Of a stretch of 10,110 bases of DNA, positions 1 to 6,855 are shown in pieces. The notes under the pieces are model-generated. The model was not told the DNA's origin. It saw only the letters and a list, made by a program, of their open reading frames with translations, and made no database searches. The position numbers and the translations under genes are program-made. The stretch comes from Methanocellales archaeon (GTDB lineage: Archaea > Halobacteriota > UBA148 > JAUWXC01). The stretch is taken from assembly GCA_030616565.1 (NCBI GenBank), contig JAUWXC010000018.1:1-10110 (forward strand), in the 5' to 3' direction. The stretch's first letter is position 1, and each line of letters starts with the position of its first letter.

Positions 1-890
1 AGCCACTCATACGTCCTTCTAATTCCATCCTCTATGCTGACCCTTGGGCGCCATCCCAGATTTTTAAACCTGGAGATATCAGCTAGGGCGGACTCGACAT
101 CTCCCTCCCAGGATTGACCTGTATACGAGATCTCTGGATTCAGTTGCAAAATATCGAGGATGATTTCCACAATTTCGTTCACGGTCGTGGAGGCACCGCT
201 GCCAATATTATACGCCTCTCCAGATGCGCCCTTCTCATGGGCGATTAGAAGGGCATCGATTGTATCCTCGATGTAAACATAATCCTTCCTCTGCAGCCCT
301 GTTCCGATGACCTCTAAATGTGCAGGGTCGCGCTCCAGTTTCTTGAACAAATCATACGCCACGCCCTTCCTGTTGCCAGGACCATATACGTTGTACAATC
401 TGAGTATGACTGTATCCACACCAAAGGTATGATGAAATGCAAAGCAGTACAGGTCGCCTGCTGCCTTGGATGCCCCATAGAATGAGATTGGCTTCAGCGC
501 TTGAAACTCATTGGTTGGCATGTCTGCAAGCCCATAGACCGTGGAGGTGGATGTATAGATGACCTTGGCACCCAGCTCTTTTGCAGCGAGGAGCACGTTG
601 AAGGTGCCCTCTGCATTTGTCTTGAAGTCGTGAAGTGGGTCCGAAGTCGATTTTGGAACAGAAGTCTGGGCTGCGAGATGAAACACGCTCTCGCATCCAT
701 CCATGCTTTTGCGCAGGTTCTCCATATCAAGTATGTCGCCCTGGATGAATTCAAAATTGGGGTCAGCGATCGACGATTTGTTTAGGTCATATCCCCTCAC
801 CTGAAACCCCTCATCTAACAATCGCCTGACCAGATGAGTGCCGATAAACCCGCTGCACCCCGTGACCATCATCTTCTTTTGCAAATTCAC
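1..890 (-). CDS. NAD-dependent sugar-nucleotide epimerase/dehydratase, extended SDR family (C-terminus cut by window edge)
   Basis: The frame is open from 890 to the window edge (296 codons) and reads as a GalE-like extended short-chain dehydrogenase. Visible are the Rossmann dinucleotide loop TGCSGFIG (residues 10-17), an FHLAAQ strand (70-75), the TSTSTVYG segment carrying the active-site Ser/Thr (113-120), the catalytic YGASK (Tyr138, Lys142), RLYNVYGPG, and a C-terminal LGWRPRVSIEDGI segment typical of the last 20-30 residues of the family. Probably only a few residues are missing. Members epimerise or dehydrate nucleotide sugars such as UDP-glucose or UDP-GlcNAc in the cytoplasm; the exact substrate cannot be read here. 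I chose GTG at 890-888 because it overlaps the glmM stop (GTGA) and a GGTGAG lies just upstream. ATG at 872 or 869 is the alternative and would still keep the nucleotide loop. The gene is translationally coupled to glmM, which suggests sugar-nucleotide or surface-glycan synthesis. Confidence 0.9.
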   Translation of the reverse strand, partial: MNLQKKMMVTGCSGFIGTHLVRRLLDEGFQVRGYDLNKSSIADPNFEFIQGDILDMENLRKSMDGCESVFHLAAQTSVPKSTSDPLHDFKTNAEGTFNVLLAAKELGAKVIYTSTSTVYGLADMPTNEFQALKPISFYGASKAAGDLYCFAFHHTFGVDTVILRLYNVYGPGNRKGVAYDLFKKLERDPAHLEVIGTGLQRKDYVYIEDTIDALLIAHEKGASGEAYNIGSGASTTVNEIVEIILDILQLNPEISYTGQSWEGDVESALADISRFKNLGWRPRVSIEDGIRRTYEW

Positions 891-2221
891 CCACTCACCC
901 GTTTAACAAGTTCAACTCCTTCTTGCAGCAACTCCTTTGACCTCTTCTGTGATTTTGACTCCGCGAATATCCTGATGATAGGTTCAGTTCCCGAAGCGCG
1001 AACCAGCACCCAGCCATCATCATACCAGAGCTTTACGCCATCGGTCGTGTCCACTTTGCCCCTGGCGATATTCTTGACCTTCTGCATCACATCGTTTTTA
1101 TCTTCAACCCTCAATTTCTCCTTTATGTGGTAGTATCTGGGAATTTCATCCGCGAGCTGTGACAGAGTTTTTCCGGCGCATAACATTTTGAGCATTTTTG
1201 CCGCTGCTACGCCACCATCTCTGCAGTACTGGTGCTCTGGGAAAATCAGACCGCCATTCCCCTCGCCACCGAAAACCGCATCCAGCTCGAGCATCTTTCT
1301 CGCGACGTGTATGCTTCCCACTGGCGTCCAGACGATTTTTCCGCCTTCCCGCTCCACCACATCAGCGACGCATGACGATGAGCTTACGGGCGTTACGATG
1401 ATGCCCTTCTTCCTTTCCAGCGCGCTTTTCGCGAATATCGCAAGCAACACGTCCTCGCTGACGAATTTGCCGCGTTCATCCACAAAGACAGCCCTGTCAG
1501 CATCACCATCATGAGCAACACCGAAGTCTGCCCCGCTCTTTTTAACCGTCGCCATTAGACCCCCTAACACATCAGCGGTCGGTTCGGGAGGTCTCCCTGG
1601 AAACGTTCCATCTGGCTCCGCGTTTATTTCAATTACCTCGCACCCAAGTTCACGCAGCAAAGAGGACGTTACACCACATCCCGCACCATTCCCCGGGTCC
1701 ACGACCACCTTGAATTTTTTACCTCGTATATTTTCGACATCAATCAGTTTTATGATGCCTTCTTTATAACCTGGAACTGCATCGGCTGCAGTCAATTCGC
1801 CGGTCCTGCTCCACTTAACCCTCTTGAACTCACCCTTATTGTAGACCTTTTCAACCTCTTTCTCTCCATCCCTGCTGAACTCCATGCCCGCGTCATCTAT
1901 AAACTTCAGGCCATTGTATTCTTTAGGGTTATGCGATGCCGTTACGATAACTCCAGCATCTGCGTTGTGCTTTACATAATACTGAATCGCTGAACTGGGT
2001 GCGATGCCGAGGTCGATGACCTTGTTTCCAGTCGCCAATAGGCCAGAAACGGCAGCGTTCTTGAGCATCTCACCCGAAACTCGCGTATCTCTTCCTATCG
2101 CGATATCCCCGCCATGTAGCGTTCCCAAACTTAAGCACAGTTTCAGCGCGATCTCAGGCGTCAGCTCTTCATTTGCGATGCCCCGAACACCATTCGTTCC
2201 AAAAGTTGGTCTCCAGCTCAT
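887..2221 (-). CDS. glmM: Phosphoglucosamine mutase / phosphohexomutase (alpha-D-phosphohexomutase family)
   Basis: The 444-residue protein carries every signature of the alpha-D-phosphohexomutase family: FGTNGVRG at the N-terminus, the phosphoserine loop TASHNP (Ser96), the Mg-binding DGDADR (238-243), the sugar-binding GGEGNGG (318-324) and the C-terminal phosphate-binding RASGTEP (408-414). These enzymes interconvert hexose 6- and 1-phosphates. I recall the GEGNGG form of the sugar loop from archaeal phosphoglucosamine mutases, which make glucosamine-1-phosphate for UDP-GlcNAc; phosphomannomutase or phosphoglucomutase activity is the alternative. The frame stays open up to an ATG at 2266, but the start at 2221 is preferred. 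MSWRPTFGTNGVRG matches where the family begins, the 15 extra residues look unrelated, and a TATA-like box lies about 30 bases upstream, consistent with a leaderless mRNA. The stop overlaps the start of the downstream epimerase. Confidence 0.93.
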   Translation of the reverse strand: MSWRPTFGTNGVRGIANEELTPEIALKLCLSLGTLHGGDIAIGRDTRVSGEMLKNAAVSGLLATGNKVIDLGIAPSSAIQYYVKHNADAGVIVTASHNPKEYNGLKFIDDAGMEFSRDGEKEVEKVYNKGEFKRVKWSRTGELTAADAVPGYKEGIIKLIDVENIRGKKFKVVVDPGNGAGCGVTSSLLRELGCEVIEINAEPDGTFPGRPPEPTADVLGGLMATVKKSGADFGVAHDGDADRAVFVDERGKFVSEDVLLAIFAKSALERKKGIIVTPVSSSSCVADVVEREGGKIVWTPVGSIHVARKMLELDAVFGGEGNGGLIFPEHQYCRDGGVAAAKMLKMLCAGKTLSQLADEIPRYYHIKEKLRVEDKNDVMQKVKNIARGKVDTTDGVKLWYDDGWVLVRASGTEPIIRIFAESKSQKRSKELLQEGVELVKRVSG

Positions 2222-2264
2222 GCAAGTAATTAATACCTGAACCCTTATAGATAATTTTGCTGGC
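2222..2264. promoter_or_regulatory. Compact divergent promoter between glmM and larE
   Basis: Only 43 bp separate the two divergent starts. Read on the minus strand, the AT-rich stretch at 2256-2245 (AATTATCTATAA) is centred about 30 bases before the glmM ATG at 2221. Read on the plus strand, GTAATTAATAC at 2226-2236 is centred about 33 bases before the larE-family ATG at 2265. Neither start has a convincing Shine-Dalgarno. Archaeal TATA boxes sit about 25-30 bases before the transcription start, so this fits two interleaved promoters giving leaderless or nearly leaderless mRNAs. The boxes were assigned by eye from spacing and AT content. Confidence 0.45.
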
Positions 2265-3035
2265 ATGAAGACGGATTATATCACGGAAAAAATGGATGAA
2301 ATTAGAAAAGCAATTGCGCAGAAGGGTGCCGTCTTAATTGCATTTTCGGGGGGAGTTGACAGTTCTGTCGTAGCCTCCCTGGCTTACAATGCCCTAGCTG
2401 AGGGAGCATCAGCTATCACGATTGACTCAGGATTGTTATCTCCCCGGGAGCTCGAAGATGCGAAGAATATCGCCACCAAGATAGGAATCCCGCACAGGAT
2501 TATGAGACTGGATATGCTCGCTCACCCAAAATTCGTGGAAAACCCCTTTGATAGGTGTTATCACTGCAAGAAGCGCATGCTATCAGGATTGCGGAAGATT
2601 GTGGACGCGAGCATCATCATCGTGGATGGGACCAATGCATCAGATCTTGGCGAGGATCGTCCCGGTCATAGAGCGCTGAAAGAATACAATGTTTTCACAC
2701 CCCTGCTCGATTTCGGCGTATCTAAATCAGAGGTCAGGGAGATGGCCGCTCGCTTGAATCTGCCCAACGCGAACAAACCATCCATGTCCTGCCTGGCCAC
2801 GCGCATACCCTATGGGCAGAGAATCACTAAGGAGAAAATACGCCAGATAAGAGCTGTGGAGCAATTGTTGCGAAGTAAAGGCATCGCCGATCTCAGAGTT
2901 AGGCACCATGGTAATTTAGCATGTATGGAGGTGTCTAAGGACGGTATGCAAATCATTCTAGCAAACACAGAGGAAATAGTAAAAAAGTTCAGAGAAATTG
3001 GCTTTGAACGCATCTCACACAAACTGCGGGTGTAA
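2265..3035 (+). CDS. larE: LarE-family ATP-dependent sulfur transferase (PP-loop superfamily)
   Basis: The 256-residue protein has the ATP-pyrophosphatase PP-loop SGGVDSS (28-34) near its start. It is followed by the family hallmarks RCYHCKKRM (Cys98, Cys101), DGTNASDLGEDRPG (121-134), TPLLDFGVSKSEVR, and PSMSCLATRIPYG with Cys176. LarE enzymes adenylate and sulfurate the pyridinium cofactor precursor of the nickel-pincer nucleotide used by lactate racemase. One class sacrifices its own cysteine sulfur. Another holds a [4Fe-4S] cluster on three cysteines, and Cys98, Cys101 and Cys176 would suit that class (inference). No larA, larB or larC is in the window, so the physiological product is open; other PP-loop sulfur or amide transfers are possible. 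The next gene encodes a cysteine desulfurase, a plausible sulfur source. The start at 2265 is consistent with a leaderless transcript; Met10 at 2292 is the alternative. Confidence 0.88.
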   Translation: MKTDYITEKMDEIRKAIAQKGAVLIAFSGGVDSSVVASLAYNALAEGASAITIDSGLLSPRELEDAKNIATKIGIPHRIMRLDMLAHPKFVENPFDRCYHCKKRMLSGLRKIVDASIIIVDGTNASDLGEDRPGHRALKEYNVFTPLLDFGVSKSEVREMAARLNLPNANKPSMSCLATRIPYGQRITKEKIRQIRAVEQLLRSKGIADLRVRHHGNLACMEVSKDGMQIILANTEEIVKKFREIGFERISHKLRV

Positions 3036-3082
3036 ATTAACTCGTAACATATTTCTTATCTCAGAACACATCTTCAAATCTC

Positions 3083-4261
3083 ATGTACGATGTCATGTTA
3101 CTCAGGAAGGATTTCCCGGTTCTGGAGCGCGTCATCTATCTCGACAGCGCCGCCACATCGCAGACTCCAGGTCCGGTCGTGGAGGTGATGAACGAGTATT
3201 TCTTCAACTATACTGCCAACTATGGGCGCGGAGCATATGGGCTCGCAAGGGAAACGACTGAGAGATATGATGAAGTACGGAAGCGAGTTGCGAGATTCAT
3301 AGGCGCAAAGGAGCATCAGACGATTTTCACCAAAAACGCAACTGAAGCCATAAACATGGTTGCTCTCGGAATAAAATGGTCAAAAGGCGATCATGTCATC
3401 ACGAGCATTCTCGAGCATCATTCCAACCTGCTTCCATGGCTCAGGCTCCGCCCCAAAGGCGTTGAAATAAGCGTCGTTGAGTCTGATCGACAGGGCATTC
3501 TAAGCCCGGGATCGATAGGAGAGGCGATTACAGAGCGCACGAAATTGATCGCGATCACGCATGTCTCAAACGTCTTCGGTTCGATCCAGGATATCCGAGA
3601 AATTGCAAAGATCGCACATGAGAACGGCGCAACACTCCTGGTGGACGGGGCGCAGTCCATAGGGCATATGCCGGTGAACGTTGGAAAACTGGATTGCGAC
3701 TTTCTGGCATTTTCGGGTCATAAGGGATTATTGGGACCTCCTGGCACCGGCGTGTTATATGTTAAGCATCCAGAGCGACTCGAGCCCGTATATTCAGGGG
3801 GCGGAGGCGTCAAATCGGTCACCAAAGATTCCTTCGAACTGGACGAATCGCCAGTATGCTTCGAACCTGGCACGCCTAATATCCCAGGGGTAATAGGGCT
3901 TGGCGCTGCCGTAGAATATGTGGAAAAAGTTGGCATAACTGACATAGAGCATCATGTGACATCGCTGGCGCGAGATGCAGCATCCCGGTTAGCAGAACTG
4001 CCAAACATCGAGGTGTATGGTCCGCTGGAAAGGGCGGGGCTGGTCTCATTCAACGTCGCATCAATGGACTCTCATGACGTATCGATGATACTTGATGAGC
4101 ATGGAATTTGCACGAGGAGCGGGCATCACTGTGCCATGCCTGCGTACCAGTTTTTAGGCATTTCCGGCTCTGTTCGCGCATCTTTCGCACTCTACAACAC
4201 GCAAGAAGAGGTGGGCGCGCTGGTGGGTGTGATCGAAGAAGTCACCAGAACCTTGACATAG
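3083..4261 (+). CDS. sufS: SufS-type cysteine desulfurase (class V aminotransferase fold)
   Basis: This 392-residue PLP enzyme is full length for group II (SufS/CsdA) desulfurases. It shows YLDSAATSQTP (19-29), the EHHSN histidine that stacks on the PLP ring (His113), VDGAQSIGH (Asp188, Gln191), the Schiff-base lysine in SGHKGLLGP (Lys214), and the persulfide cysteine in RSGHHCAMPA (Cys350). It converts cysteine to alanine and carries the sulfur as a cysteine persulfide for Fe-S clusters, thiolated tRNA or cofactors. No SufE, SufBCD or IscU-type scaffold is visible nearby. It lies 47 bp after the LarE-family gene on the same strand, so the two may form one sulfur unit. However, a TATA-like CATATTTC about 32 bases before its ATG could give it its own promoter. 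The second in-frame ATG (3095) would start MLLRKDFP and is a possible alternative. Confidence 0.93.
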   Translation: MYDVMLLRKDFPVLERVIYLDSAATSQTPGPVVEVMNEYFFNYTANYGRGAYGLARETTERYDEVRKRVARFIGAKEHQTIFTKNATEAINMVALGIKWSKGDHVITSILEHHSNLLPWLRLRPKGVEISVVESDRQGILSPGSIGEAITERTKLIAITHVSNVFGSIQDIREIAKIAHENGATLLVDGAQSIGHMPVNVGKLDCDFLAFSGHKGLLGPPGTGVLYVKHPERLEPVYSGGGGVKSVTKDSFELDESPVCFEPGTPNIPGVIGLGAAVEYVEKVGITDIEHHVTSLARDAASRLAELPNIEVYGPLERAGLVSFNVASMDSHDVSMILDEHGICTRSGHHCAMPAYQFLGISGSVRASFALYNTQEEVGALVGVIEEVTRTLT

Positions 4262-4266
4262 GGTAA

Positions 4267-4305
4267 AACTTAATATTTGCGGTTTAGCATCTCCAAGGGG
4301 TAAAA
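4267..4305 (+). promoter_or_regulatory. Likely promoter and Shine-Dalgarno of kptA
   Basis: In the 44 bp between sufS and kptA there is a TATA-like ACTTAATATTT at about 4268-4278, roughly 33 bases before the kptA ATG. An AGGGGT sequence at 4296-4301 lies 5 bases before the ATG and is a reasonable Shine-Dalgarno. If transcription began at the usual distance from that box, the Shine-Dalgarno would fall at the very 5' end, so read-through from sufS may be what uses it. Assigned by eye. Confidence 0.4.
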
Positions 4306-4935
4306 ATGGAAACAGGACAAATAAGGATGTGCCCCACCCATGGATATTTCAGGGGCGAGAAATGCCAGTGCAACCAGGTTGGACGCCACATCTTGGATGA
4401 AAGAAGGACGACCCAGCTCGGAAAGATGGTATCCGGTGCGCTACGACATTTTCCAGAAAAGTTGCATCTTGAGATGGACAAACAGGGATGGGTGGATGTG
4501 GAATCCTTAATCACCGCACTGGAAGACAGGTACAGGTGGTTTTACAGGGAATATCTTTTCGCGCTGATCGAATCCGACGTTAAGGGGAGGTATGAAATAA
4601 AAGAGGGCAAGATCAGGGCAAGGTATGCGCACTCCGTTAACGTCGATCTAGATTTCCCCTCCAATGAGCTGCCAGAACTGTACTACGGCACGACAGAGGA
4701 AGAGGCGGACAGAGTGCTCGAGGTTGGGCTGAAGTCCGTCAATCAGAGATATCTTCATTTAAGCACCAGTTTTGACGAAGCGATCAGGGTTGCGAAATAC
4801 AGGACCGAGCAGCCCATTGTGATCATCGTAAATGCCAAACAAGCACAGGAAAACGGAATCAAGATAATGAGCGTCAGTGACCAAATCTGCCTGTCGGAAA
4901 ATATTCCACCCACATTTTTAGAAATCATCTCTTAA
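4306..4935 (+). CDS. kptA: RNA 2'-phosphotransferase Tpt1/KptA with N-terminal zinc-finger-like module
   Basis: The protein (209 residues) is a Tpt1/KptA family member. The winged-helix part contains LGKMVSGALRHFP, with the conserved Arg47-His48 pair, and GWVDVESLI. The ADP-ribosyltransferase-like part contains IRARYAHS (Arg104), PELYYGTT, RYLHLSTSFDEA and AKYRTEQPIVI (Arg166), so the Arg-His-Arg-Arg set expected for catalysis is complete. The enzyme uses NAD+ to remove an internal RNA 2'-phosphate in two steps, leaving ADP-ribose 1'',2''-cyclic phosphate. Before the core is a short module MCPTHGYFRGEKCQC whose Cys9, His12, Cys20 and Cys22 look like a zinc knuckle, a pattern I associate with archaeal homologues. 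It follows sufS by 44 bp, and its last 11 bases overlap the 3' end of rtcA on the other strand. Its natural substrate in archaea, which are not known to ligate tRNA by the yeast 2'-phosphate route, is unclear. Confidence 0.93.
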   Translation: METGQIRMCPTHGYFRGEKCQCNQVGRHILDERRTTQLGKMVSGALRHFPEKLHLEMDKQGWVDVESLITALEDRYRWFYREYLFALIESDVKGRYEIKEGKIRARYAHSVNVDLDFPSNELPELYYGTTEEEADRVLEVGLKSVNQRYLHLSTSFDEAIRVAKYRTEQPIVIIVNAKQAQENGIKIMSVSDQICLSENIPPTFLEIIS

Positions 4936-5923
4936 CGAGCTGGACAAGTTCGTTTTCCTGCACGTCAAACTCTACATCTAAAAACTGCTCCACCACCCAG
5001 ATATTCGTTTTCGTGTGCACTGTAAGTTCTCTTGTGGTAATGCTTGCGCTTCCCCCCGCGAGCGCCATATATGGTATGAGTTGGTCCGCGAGATGCACAT
5101 CAACGCTCGCACCCGAGCTTAGCTCTATTAAAAGAGATTCTGCCGCCTCTTCACCAACCTTCTCGGCAGGCTTGCCTCTTTCGCCGATCGCGCATCCACC
5201 GATGTTATCACACCAAAGCGTGATACCGCTGCCGGTGGATTCGTAGTTGTTGGTCTCGACTGATATCGAGGCATCGTATCCTGCATCACTTAAAATCCGT
5301 CTGGCAGACGTTGCTTGCCTGAGCGCAACATGCTCTGGTAGACGCGAGCTATGCGAGATGCCCTTTATTAGAACCTTTTCCGGAGGTTTAAAAACCACTC
5401 CCCTTAATTTTGAAGGATGGATGACGGCTCTGACAAGACCTCCACCGCGTGGGTAGTACCCTCTCCGGACAACCTCGACCTCGGCGTCATAGCCCATTTT
5501 GGCTATTGCCGGCAGAAAGACGTGTCTTAAATAGTCAATCGATGGTGCCCATCTGACGTCAGTCCCCCCTCTTATGCTCAAGAAAAGAACATCCTCTGCA
5601 CGTGTGGCTGCAGGCATGATGCACTGTAAAAGAAGGGGAATGCTGCCTGCTGTGCCTATGTCGATTTCATGTTTACCCCCCTTAATTCCCTTGGGGGCAA
5701 ACGTGACCTCTGTTGATCGTAATGTCAATCCACTGACATCTGCATCTGTCAGCGACGATACGCAGCGCACAGCCTCCAGGTGCTGTGGAGCCAACCCAGG
5801 TTTCGGTCTACTTGCTCTTATGTTTTTGATTTTGACCTTTTTTCCTGTCAAAGCTGAAAGCGCAATCGCGGTCCTGAGAATCTGCCCCCCGCCCTCTCCG
5901 TACGAGCCATCTATTTCCAGCAT
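4925..5923 (-). CDS. rtcA: RNA 3'-terminal phosphate cyclase
   Basis: The 332-residue protein matches RtcA along its whole length: IDGSYGEGGGQILRTA at the N-terminus, IRASRPKPGLAPQHLEAV (35-52), the IDIGTAGSIPLLLQ segment (87-100), GYYPRGGG (156-162), VDVHLADQLIPYMALAGG (274-291), and the C-terminal VHTKTNIWVVEQFL. In that last motif His303 aligns with the histidine that becomes AMP-linked in characterised RtcA enzymes. The enzyme uses ATP to convert an RNA 3'-phosphate (or 2'-phosphate) end into a 2',3'-cyclic phosphate, the end used by RtcB-type ligation. The length is normal and no key motif is missing. A GGAG at 5936-5933 lies 9 bases before the ATG, and prs ends 21 bp upstream on the same strand, so prs-rtcA is probably one transcript. 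Its 3' end overlaps kptA by 11 bp. Confidence 0.95.
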   Translation of the reverse strand: MLEIDGSYGEGGGQILRTAIALSALTGKKVKIKNIRASRPKPGLAPQHLEAVRCVSSLTDADVSGLTLRSTEVTFAPKGIKGGKHEIDIGTAGSIPLLLQCIMPAATRAEDVLFLSIRGGTDVRWAPSIDYLRHVFLPAIAKMGYDAEVEVVRRGYYPRGGGLVRAVIHPSKLRGVVFKPPEKVLIKGISHSSRLPEHVALRQATSARRILSDAGYDASISVETNNYESTGSGITLWCDNIGGCAIGERGKPAEKVGEEAAESLLIELSSGASVDVHLADQLIPYMALAGGSASITTRELTVHTKTNIWVVEQFLDVEFDVQENELVQLVKR

Positions 5924-5944
5924 TGCGCCCTACTCCAGAATGCA

Positions 5945-6784
5945 TCACTTAAGCGCCTCTGCTATCAGCGGCGCGACGCTGACGACGCTTACGCCTTTTT
6001 CGATGGTATCCGTCGCAATGATCTTCTTTGCGCCTGTCTGGAATAGTCTGCCAACCGCATCCCTCACGAGTACGGGGTGTACGCAGGCCACGTAAATGTC
6101 GCTCGGTTTTTGTCTTCTGAGTAATCCTATTGTCTCTATCATCGTTCCGCTGGTTGAGATCATGTCATCTATTATGACGACATCCCTGTCTGCGACGTCA
6201 AGGTGCTTTGCCTTTATCTCCACCTTATCACCACTCAGCCGCTTCTTTTCCAAGACATCAAAATCGATGCCGAGGTTTGAGGCAGCGGATTCAGCCAGTG
6301 CCTTTGCACCATCATCAGGCGCGATTATGATGGGATTGTTAAGCCCAAGGGAACTGACATATCTTCCGATGAAAGGCGCCGCATCCAGATCGCGTGCATT
6401 TCCGCTAAAATACTTCAGGATGGACTGATTGTGGATGTTCACTGTGAAAATTTCATCTGCATGAACGGTTTTTGCTACTGCCCTTGCGCTTATTGCCTCA
6501 CCAGGGTGCGACCGGCTGTCCTGGCGCGCGTATCCAACATAGGGTATTACCACCCTAACTCGCTTCGCCTCCTCGCATGCATCAATCAACTGCAGCAGGC
6601 GAACCCAATCACCATCCGTGACGGCGCTCTGGATTATCAAGATGTCATCGATATCACCCAGCACGCGCACGTACGACTCGCCATCAGGGAACCGTTTGTA
6701 CTCAACCCCAAGAAGTTCGCAGCCCAATATGGATGCAACCCTGCTTGCGAGCAATTGTGATGCTGGACCGCCAACGATTTTCAC
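5945..6784 (-). CDS. prs: Ribose-phosphate pyrophosphokinase (PRPP synthetase), short archaeal type
   Basis: The protein of 279 residues is close to the length of archaeal PRPP synthetases and shorter than the roughly 310-residue bacterial enzymes. It contains RFPDGESYVR (31-40), the ATP-site segment YVGYARQD (82-89) with GEAISARAVAK, VNIHNQSILKYF in place of the usual metal-site His region, the catalytic loop KKRLSGDKVEI (180-190), and the PRPP-binding loop VVIIDDMISTSGT (202-214). It transfers pyrophosphate from ATP to ribose 5-phosphate, supplying PRPP for purine, pyrimidine, histidine and NAD synthesis. The start codon is GTG at 6784-6782, because no in-frame ATG lies close upstream and MKIVGGP is the usual beginning. 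An AGGGAT sequence lies 4-9 bases before it. Transcription probably starts in the divergent region shared with the FAD oxidoreductase, and rtcA follows in the same direction. Confidence 0.94.
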   Translation of the reverse strand: MKIVGGPASQLLASRVASILGCELLGVEYKRFPDGESYVRVLGDIDDILIIQSAVTDGDWVRLLQLIDACEEAKRVRVVIPYVGYARQDSRSHPGEAISARAVAKTVHADEIFTVNIHNQSILKYFSGNARDLDAAPFIGRYVSSLGLNNPIIIAPDDGAKALAESAASNLGIDFDVLEKKRLSGDKVEIKAKHLDVADRDVVIIDDMISTSGTMIETIGLLRRQKPSDIYVACVHPVLVRDAVGRLFQTGAKKIIATDTIEKGVSVVSVAPLIAEALK

Positions 6785-6834
6785 GTCAATCCCTACACAT
6801 AATCGTCTTGATTATTAAAAAGCTTGGGCTCTTT

Positions 6835-6854
6835 AATGCACAATAATGCACAAT
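6835..6854. repeat. Exact tandem duplication of a 10-bp unit (AATGCACAAT x2)
   Basis: AATGCACAAT occurs twice with no gap, at 6835-6844 and 6845-6854, in exact copies. The unit is about one helical turn, so two protein subunits binding it would lie on the same face of the DNA. It lies immediately upstream of the duplicated TATA-like unit in front of the FAD oxidoreductase, the usual place for an archaeal activator site or a TFB-recognition region. The repeat is seen directly; a regulatory role is inference. Confidence 0.8.
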
Positions 6855-6855
6855 A

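Noticed and set aside
834..1133. Plus-strand open frame of 99 codons (and similar ones at 501-785 and 1188-1514)
   Set aside because: They lie antisense to the epimerase and glmM, whose protein motifs are unmistakable; the antisense products are Ser/Pro/His-rich with no recognisable motif.
2222..2266. N-terminal extension of glmM to the ATG at 2266
   Set aside because: The extra 15 residues precede the normal family start, would overlap the divergent gene, and would contain the likely TATA box.
2998..3261. Plus-strand 87-codon frame bridging the end of the LarE-family gene and the start of sufS
   Set aside because: It overlaps the conserved ends of both genes in another frame, and its product has no family features.
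4905..4925. Short T-run near the end of kptA as a terminator
   Set aside because: Only five consecutive T bases inside coding sequence; too weak to call as an archaeal terminator.
5574..6095. Plus-strand open frame of 173 codons across the rtcA/prs junction
   Set aside because: It is antisense to two well-supported genes, spans the gap between them, and its product shows no family signature.
6096..6760. Two plus-strand open frames of about 110 codons antisense to prs
   Set aside because: prs motifs fill the minus strand here; the plus-strand frames read as low-information mirror sequence.
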